Source of the DNA: Pseudolysinimonas_A sp041984585
GTDB taxonomy: Bacteria; Actinomycetota; Actinomycetes; Actinomycetales; Microbacteriaceae
Reading direction: 5' to 3'
Assembly: GCA_041984585.1 (NCBI GenBank)
Contig: JBHIXX010000008.1
Location: 19,133-83,132, forward strand
DNA: 64,000 nt
Both the position numbers and the translations under genes were made by a program. Positions 59,780 through 64,000 of the stretch are shown here, in pieces. The notes below the pieces were generated by a model. The model did no database searches. It was not told the origin of the DNA and saw only the letters and a list, made by a program, of their open reading frames with translations. Each line of letters opens with the position of its first letter. Position 1 is the first letter of the stretch.

Positions 59780-61294
59780 ATGGCCCGCGCGCAGCTGATG
59801 GACTACGACAAGGCGCTCGAGCTGTTCGAGCCGGTGATCGGTCTCGAGATCCACGTGGAGTTGAACACGCGGACGAAGATGTTCTCGGATGCCCCCAACC
59901 CGGCGCATCCCGAGAACCACGACGCGGCGCCGAACACCCTCGTCACGCCGGTGTGCCTGGGACTGCCGGGCAGCCTGCCGGTGGTGAACGAGACGGCCGT
60001 CGAGTCGGCGATCTCGCTCGGGCTCGCGCTCGGCTGCAGCATCGCCGCGTCGAGTCGGTTCGCGCGGAAGAACTACTTCTACCCCGACCTGGCGAAGAAC
60101 TACCAGATCAGCCAGTACGACGAGCCGATCGCGTTCGAGGGCAGCGTCGAGGTGGAGCTGGAGGACGGCTCCACGGTGACGGTGCCGATCGAGCGCGCCC
60201 ACATGGAGGAAGACGCCGGCAAGCTCACGCACGTCGGCGGGTCGTCGGGCCGCATCCACGGTGCTGAGGCGAGCCTCGTCGACTACAACCGCGCGGGCGT
60301 GCCGCTGATCGAGATCGTCACGAAGCCGATCATGGGAACGGATGCCCTCGCGCCCGAGGTGGCGAAGGCCTACGTGGGCACCATCCGCGACATCGTGCGC
60401 GCGCTCGGCATCAGCGAGGCGCGCATGGAGCGCGGCAACCTGCGCTGCGACGCCAACGTGTCGCTGCGCCCCCGCGGGGCGGAGAAGCTCGGCACCCGCA
60501 CCGAGACGAAGAACGTCAACTCGATGCGCTCGGTGGAGCGCGCGGTGCGCCACGAGATCCAGCGGCAGGCGGCCATCCTGCATGCCGGCGGCACCATCAC
60601 GCAGGAGACCCGGCACTGGCACGAGGACACGGGCACGACCTCGCCCGGTCGCCCCAAGTCGGATGCCGACGACTACCGCTACTTCCCCGAGCCCGACCTG
60701 CTGCCGATCGAGCCGCCCGCCGCGCTCGTCGAGCAGCTGCGCGCCGCGCTGCCGGAGGCCCCGTCGGTGCGCCGCCGTCGCCTGCGCGAGTCGTGGGGGT
60801 TCACCGACCTCGAGTTCCGCGACGTCGCCAACGGCGGCCTGCTCGTGGATGTGGAGCAGACGGTCGCCGCCGGCGCCGCCCCCGCCCAGGCCCGCAAGTG
60901 GTGGACCGGCGAGATCAGCCGCCTCGCCAACGCCGCCGGGGTGGAGGCATCCGGACTCGTCTCGCCGCTGCACGTGTCGGAGCTCGTCGCGCTCGTCGAG
61001 AACGGTGACCTCACCGACCGCCTCGCCCGCCAGGTGCTCGAAGGCGTGATCGCGGGGGAGGGCTCACCCGCCGAGGTCGTCGCGGCGCGCGGTCTCGCGG
61101 TCGTCTCAGACGACGGCGCCCTGCTCGAGGCGATCGACGCGGCGCTCGCCGCCCAGCCCGACGTGCTCGAGAAGATCCGCGACGGCAAGGTGCAGGCCGC
61201 CGGCGCCATCATCGGCGCCGTCATGAAGGCGATGGGCGGATCCGCGGATGCCGCCCGCGTCCGCGAGCTCGTGCTGGAGCGGGCGCAGGACTAG
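59780..61294 (+). CDS. gatB: Aspartyl/glutamyl-tRNA amidotransferase subunit B
   Basis: 504 aa. It is the tRNA-binding and kinase subunit of GatCAB, converting Glu-tRNA(Gln) and Asp-tRNA(Asn) to the amides. Signatures are VIGLEIHVELNTRTKMFS, KNYFYPDLAKNYQISQYDEP, ERGNLRCDANVSLRP and DDYRYFPEPDLLP, with a C-terminal YqeY-like tail. TAAGCT ends 7 nt before the ATG at 59780 (leaderless); the upstream in-frame start at 59753 is not used. gatC and gatA are not adjacent. Confidence 0.97.
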   Translation: MARAQLMDYDKALELFEPVIGLEIHVELNTRTKMFSDAPNPAHPENHDAAPNTLVTPVCLGLPGSLPVVNETAVESAISLGLALGCSIAASSRFARKNYFYPDLAKNYQISQYDEPIAFEGSVEVELEDGSTVTVPIERAHMEEDAGKLTHVGGSSGRIHGAEASLVDYNRAGVPLIEIVTKPIMGTDALAPEVAKAYVGTIRDIVRALGISEARMERGNLRCDANVSLRPRGAEKLGTRTETKNVNSMRSVERAVRHEIQRQAAILHAGGTITQETRHWHEDTGTTSPGRPKSDADDYRYFPEPDLLPIEPPAALVEQLRAALPEAPSVRRRRLRESWGFTDLEFRDVANGGLLVDVEQTVAAGAAPAQARKWWTGEISRLANAAGVEASGLVSPLHVSELVALVENGDLTDRLARQVLEGVIAGEGSPAEVVAARGLAVVSDDGALLEAIDAALAAQPDVLEKIRDGKVQAAGAIIGAVMKAMGGSADAARVRELVLERAQD

Positions 61295-61446
61295 GGCTGC
61301 CGGGGCAGCATGGACGCTTGTCGGCGCCGCCCCGTTCTGCGAAATCGCGATGTCATGCCCGGGGTCGCGCATAGGCGGTAGTTGACTTCTGTTCGTCAAA
61401 GCAGCAGCATCGGTCCAAATTGCCCTCGATTCCAAGGTCGGTCGAA

Positions 61447-63036
61447 ATGGCGCTCACCCGGATTTCGGTTTTCCTGCTGCGAGATGTGGTTTCGGCGAAA
61501 CAAGCGGTCAACGCCGAGAAGCTCCCTGAGCGTGTCGACACGGCTGAAGGTTCCGGCATCGAAGGATCGGTCTTCTATCAAAGGTCCGCCGCGCATCCGC
61601 CGGGTTGGGTAAATGCGGTGAATCCGTTCCTTGATGAACCGATCAGCGGGGTGATCTCCGCTTCCTCTAGTGGCGTACTGGTCCTTCGCGCAGGCGGCGA
61701 GTGGTTTGCCCTCTCATTCGGGTACGGCCGCTCACTACTTGACACATCCAAGATCGTCAGGCAGTTCGGCCTTCGGGTGGCATTGAACATCATCGACCCT
61801 GCACAGCTTCGAAGCATGGACACGAAGACGTTTGAGGATCTCGTTGTAAGCAAGAGCACGCAATCCAGCAAGAGCTCCGAGCTCCCCTCATTCGGGGTTG
61901 ACATCACCCGCGACATCCTGAGAGGCGTCGCAGGAGTGCCAAGGGACCGCGGGTTTGCGAGTCGCCTGCACGGCGCAGACGCGATCACATTGGTTTCGAA
62001 GTTCGGCATCTCCGACCTGCCCGGCGTTTGTGGGCGGCTGTTGGACGCATACAAGTCAGAGGACTACAAGCCGAACTTTGGATGGATTGACCATCTCGCC
62101 GTGGTTGACGACACAGCTGTCAAAGAGCAACTCGACGCCCAGTTGCTCGACGCAATCAGGGAGCGGGACACCAGTGCGACTTACATGGCAGCCCCGGAGA
62201 CACTCGACTGGGACGACATCGATTTCTTCACTATCGCGCCAACACGCAAGACAAGGTATGAAGACCTTGACCTCGATGCGTATCTTGCAGAGATACCTAA
62301 TGGTGTTCTTGCGACAACATCACTAGAGAATCTGCAGCAGCGAGGCGTTACGGTCACGTACTCCAGGTCAGGAAACAGCGACAAGCTCTGGAGCGTATAC
62401 CAGTGCTTGATTAGCGAGCAGCGAATAGACGGACGGCTCTATGTGCTGATTGAAGGCCGTTGGTTCTCGGTTGATGAGACGCTCACCGACGAAGTCGCGA
62501 CCTACTTTGCGGCCGTGTCCAGTTCCACTACTCTCACGGCTGCCCACGCGGGGGAGACGGAGCCCAAGTTCAACGAGCGAATGGCAGACGCGCACCCCGA
62601 CAAGTTTCTCCATCTTGACGCCAAGATCATCCGACCTGGCGGTGCGTCCACGGGCATTGAGTTCTGCGATCTGCTCTCAAGCGATGGGACTCTTGTCCAC
62701 GTCAAGCGCAAGTCGCGGTCGTCAACGCTGAGCCACCTCTTCGCTCAAGGTTCGGTCTCGGCGCGTACCTTCTTGTCCGACTCGACCTTCCGCGATGACG
62801 TGCGTGCGGCCATCGTGGCGAAGGGGCTCGCTGATCCTGGCCCTTGGTTGGCGTTGGTGCCTGACGGTCACAGCTCGGTCGACGCGCGAAACTACCGAGT
62901 TTCCTATGTGGTCCTCACGAAGCCCGTCAGTTCTGGAGATTGGATGCCCTTCTTCAGCAAGCTCAACCTGATGCAGCACGGCCGACTGCTTCAGTCGATG
63001 AGTTTCGGTGTGTCGGTCTCGCGACTCGACAACTAG
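61447..63036 (+). CDS. DUF6119/TIGR04141-like protein (candidate defence-island gene)
   Basis: 529 aa from the ATG at 61447. The N-terminal LTRISVFLLRDVVSAKQAV and the late GIEFCDLLSSDGTLVHVKRK followed by SSTLSHLFAQGSVSARTFL match what I know of the sporadically distributed TIGR04141/DUF6119 family. Residues about 403-420 (Asp ... His-Val-Lys on a hairpin) could be a degenerate PD-(D/E)xK-like nuclease core; this is inference. GC content falls clearly below the rest of the window and codon use is mixed, so it was transferred. No partner gene is intact beside it. No signal peptide or membrane helix. Confidence 0.72.
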   Translation: MALTRISVFLLRDVVSAKQAVNAEKLPERVDTAEGSGIEGSVFYQRSAAHPPGWVNAVNPFLDEPISGVISASSSGVLVLRAGGEWFALSFGYGRSLLDTSKIVRQFGLRVALNIIDPAQLRSMDTKTFEDLVVSKSTQSSKSSELPSFGVDITRDILRGVAGVPRDRGFASRLHGADAITLVSKFGISDLPGVCGRLLDAYKSEDYKPNFGWIDHLAVVDDTAVKEQLDAQLLDAIRERDTSATYMAAPETLDWDDIDFFTIAPTRKTRYEDLDLDAYLAEIPNGVLATTSLENLQQRGVTVTYSRSGNSDKLWSVYQCLISEQRIDGRLYVLIEGRWFSVDETLTDEVATYFAAVSSSTTLTAAHAGETEPKFNERMADAHPDKFLHLDAKIIRPGGASTGIEFCDLLSSDGTLVHVKRKSRSSTLSHLFAQGSVSARTFLSDSTFRDDVRAAIVAKGLADPGPWLALVPDGHSSVDARNYRVSYVVLTKPVSSGDWMPFFSKLNLMQHGRLLQSMSFGVSVSRLDN

Positions 63037-63129
63037 GCCGCCGTTGCTCGGTGGTATCGCCGTAGTCTCCCGGATACGATCTCGGATTACTCATCATGCG
63101 ATGACAGCGCCGCGGAGGGCAGGCTGCTC

Positions 63130-63500
63130 GCCAAATCCGCCTCCACCTCACTTCGGCGTCGGAGCGGTGGCGCGGGGGATCGGCGGACCACGCCTTGAGG
63201 CGCGGGCCGATCTCCCCGCAGGCGGTGTCGACGGCCGCGAACACGGAGTCGACGGAGCCGACGCGCTCCGCGGAGCGCTTGGCGGTGGCGACGTGGGAGA
63301 CGGTTAACGAGCGAATCTCCTTCGCCGGATTGAGGATGAGCTTGGCGGAGTCGTCACGCAGGTCGCGGAGCAGCTCGGCGGCATCCGTCCGGCTGTAGGC
63401 GGCACGCGCCTCGACGCGCAGGCCGTCGGACGAGTCGCGGATCTGGAGCAGCAGCTAGTCGACGCGGGTGGTGGCGTGGCCCCGCCACGGGACGCTGCTG
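63130..63500 (-). pseudogene. Decayed gene fragment of unknown family
   Basis: The minus strand carries a protein-like frame with good codon use: LLLQIRDSSDGLRVEARAAY, RTDAAELLRDLRDDSAKLIL and SHVATAKRSAERVGSVDSVF. An in-frame TAG (63455-63457) lies just before it, no start codon is near, and the C-terminal end loses coherence near 63130. It looks like the remnant of a helical protein. I cannot name the family. Confidence 0.4.
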
Positions 63501-63502
63501 AG

Positions 63503-63754
63503 CTACCACTCCGGCGATCGGTAGAGCGTCGACGGGCTTCGGCGTCGCAGAGCGAAATGCAGCCACGTCGCGCCGACGAGCACCGCGATCGAGATGACCC
63601 AGCCGAAGTACGGAATCGAGAGCATGAAGAGGGCGGCGATCGCCGCGACGACCCAGCCCCAGGTGGGCACTCCCTTGGGTGGCGGAGGAGTGCTGATCGC
63701 CACCTGCGCCGCGTAGGCCGGCGGTGGAGCGTCGTTCTCTCCGACCGTCGGCAT
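63503..63754 (-). CDS. Small two-helix membrane protein, possibly 5'-truncated
   Basis: 83 aa from the ATG at 63754, with a Pro-rich start, then TWGWVVAAIAALFMLSIPYF and GWVISIAVLVGATWLHFAL, and a basic tail. The frame is open upstream to the stop codon of the IS transposase, and GTG at 63856 would give 117 aa. The adjoining IS may have removed the original start or promoter. No ribosome site is obvious. Confidence 0.5.
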   Translation of the reverse strand: MPTVGENDAPPPAYAAQVAISTPPPPKGVPTWGWVVAAIAALFMLSIPYFGWVISIAVLVGATWLHFALRRRSPSTLYRSPEW

Positions 63755-63879
63755 GACGTCGTGGTCCGAGGGCCAAGTCTCGCCGACCTGGCCGGCCCGA
63801 GCGGCATGCAGCCTGACCTCGGCGGCGAATCTGGATCCAGCGACTGTGGCCCACACCGCCGTGATGCGTCCCTGGGGAC

Positions 63880-64000
63880 TGGTGCAAGTAGCGGTGACAG
63901 TTTCGGTTTAGGCCGCGAGGGTCGCGGCTGGTTCTAGTTTCTGTTCGTATTCGATGGGGGTCAATCCGCCGAGGGTGTCTTGCGGGCGCTGCCGGTGATA
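63880..64000 (-). mobile_element. End of an IS3-family insertion sequence (runs off the window)
   Basis: Only the transposase 3' end and the terminal non-coding stretch are visible. The exact boundary lies between about 63860 and 63907; tggtgcaagtagcggtgaca near 63880 is a candidate terminal inverted repeat. The other end is outside the window. Confidence 0.6.
63908..64000 (-). CDS. IS3-family transposase (OrfB), C-terminal 30 residues
   Basis: The frame entering from the right edge encodes YHRQRPQDTLGGLTPIEYEQ then KLEPAATLAA and TAA. The YN/H-xxRPH/Q-xxLGxxTPxEY pattern is the typical end of the DDE integrase domain of IS3-group transposases. Partial at the window edge. Confidence 0.8.
   Translation of the reverse strand, partial: YHRQRPQDTLGGLTPIEYEQKLEPAATLAA

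Noticed and set aside
58397..60973. 858-aa minus-strand frame across the beta-helix gene and gatB
   Set aside because: Composite shadow of two real genes; compositionally biased and without motifs.
61420..61446. TTG at 61420 as the start of the DUF6119-like gene
   Set aside because: Rare codon, no better ribosome site, and the family-like N-terminus begins at the ATG at 61447.
1..64000. CRISPR arrays, tRNA or rRNA genes
   Set aside because: I looked for regular spaced repeats, cloverleaf-like intergenic sequences and rRNA-like blocks and saw none. The short repeats found are tandem or paired and lack unique spacers of constant size.

Overview
The window is GC-rich (about 70% or more) and reads as a chromosome segment of an actinobacterium, most likely Microbacteriaceae. 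The evidence is the heavy use of GTG starts, the actinobacterial gene order (Ig-like/MoxR/DUF58/transglutaminase-like cluster, pyrH-frr-cdsA, DivIVA-type proteins), the GlgE glycogen pathway, a DUF222-HNH endonuclease gene, and many genes with a TAnnnT -10 box only 6-7 nt before the start codon, which implies leaderless mRNAs. I saw no tRNA, rRNA or CRISPR array. The only stretches over 300 b without an intact gene are 45641-46069 (two truncated genes) and 63037-63502 (a decayed gene fragment).

Layout. 1-11 kb: tail of a membrane protein, an 1850-aa Ig-like/FN3 surface protein, a MoxR ATPase, a DUF58 protein and a transglutaminase-like membrane protein, largely translationally coupled. 11.0-12.3 kb: a small acquired segment (lipoprotein plus RelE/ParE-type toxin-antitoxin pair) flanked by 35-bp copies of the transglutaminase gene's 3' end. 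12.4-24 kb: pyrH, a membrane protein, frr, cdsA, DivIVA-like proteins, a lytic-transglycosylase-like protein, a hydrolase, an AI-2E-type permease, a large coiled-coil protein, a thioredoxin/TPR chaperone and a small peptidoglycan-binding-repeat protein. 24-33 kb: glycogen metabolism (glgB, glgE, glgX) with two DUF2510 membrane proteins and a YbaK-type deacylase. 32.7-44.9 kb: cysteine desulfurase, cupin, mnmA, leuCD behind a leucine leader peptide, murA, plsC-like, EI24, gpsA, a hydrolase and a membrane-fused Mur ligase. 44.9-50.5 kb: a GntR regulator, a deletion scar, then a Liv-type ABC transporter operon and an amidohydrolase. 50.6-61.3 kb: small membrane and zinc-ribbon proteins, a thioredoxin/YgaP-like versus rhodanese divergon under a CsoR/CstR-like operator, a second YbaK protein, lipoprotein, TIM-barrel protein, DUF222-HNH endonuclease, beta-helix surface protein and gatB. 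61.4-64 kb: an accessory end with a lower-GC DUF6119/TIGR04141-like gene, gene debris and the end of an IS3-family element.

How the genes work together. The 24-33 kb block builds and debranches alpha-glucan (GlgE elongates, GlgB branches, GlgX debranches). Cysteine desulfurase and MnmA can form a sulfur relay to tRNA 2-thiouridine. leuCD carries out the isopropylmalate isomerase step under apparent leucine attenuation. MurA and the Mur-ligase-like protein act in envelope synthesis. Thioredoxin, the YgaP-like membrane protein and the exported rhodanese look like a co-regulated sulfur or metal stress unit. The Liv-type transporter has lost most of its substrate-binding protein gene and the original upstream region.

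The best candidates for new biology are the DUF6119-like gene in the IS-bounded island, the leaderless leucine attenuator, the symmetric bidirectional leaderless promoter at 32.67 kb, the single operator covering two divergent -10 boxes at 52.1 kb, and two recombination scars at 11-12.3 kb and 45.8 kb.
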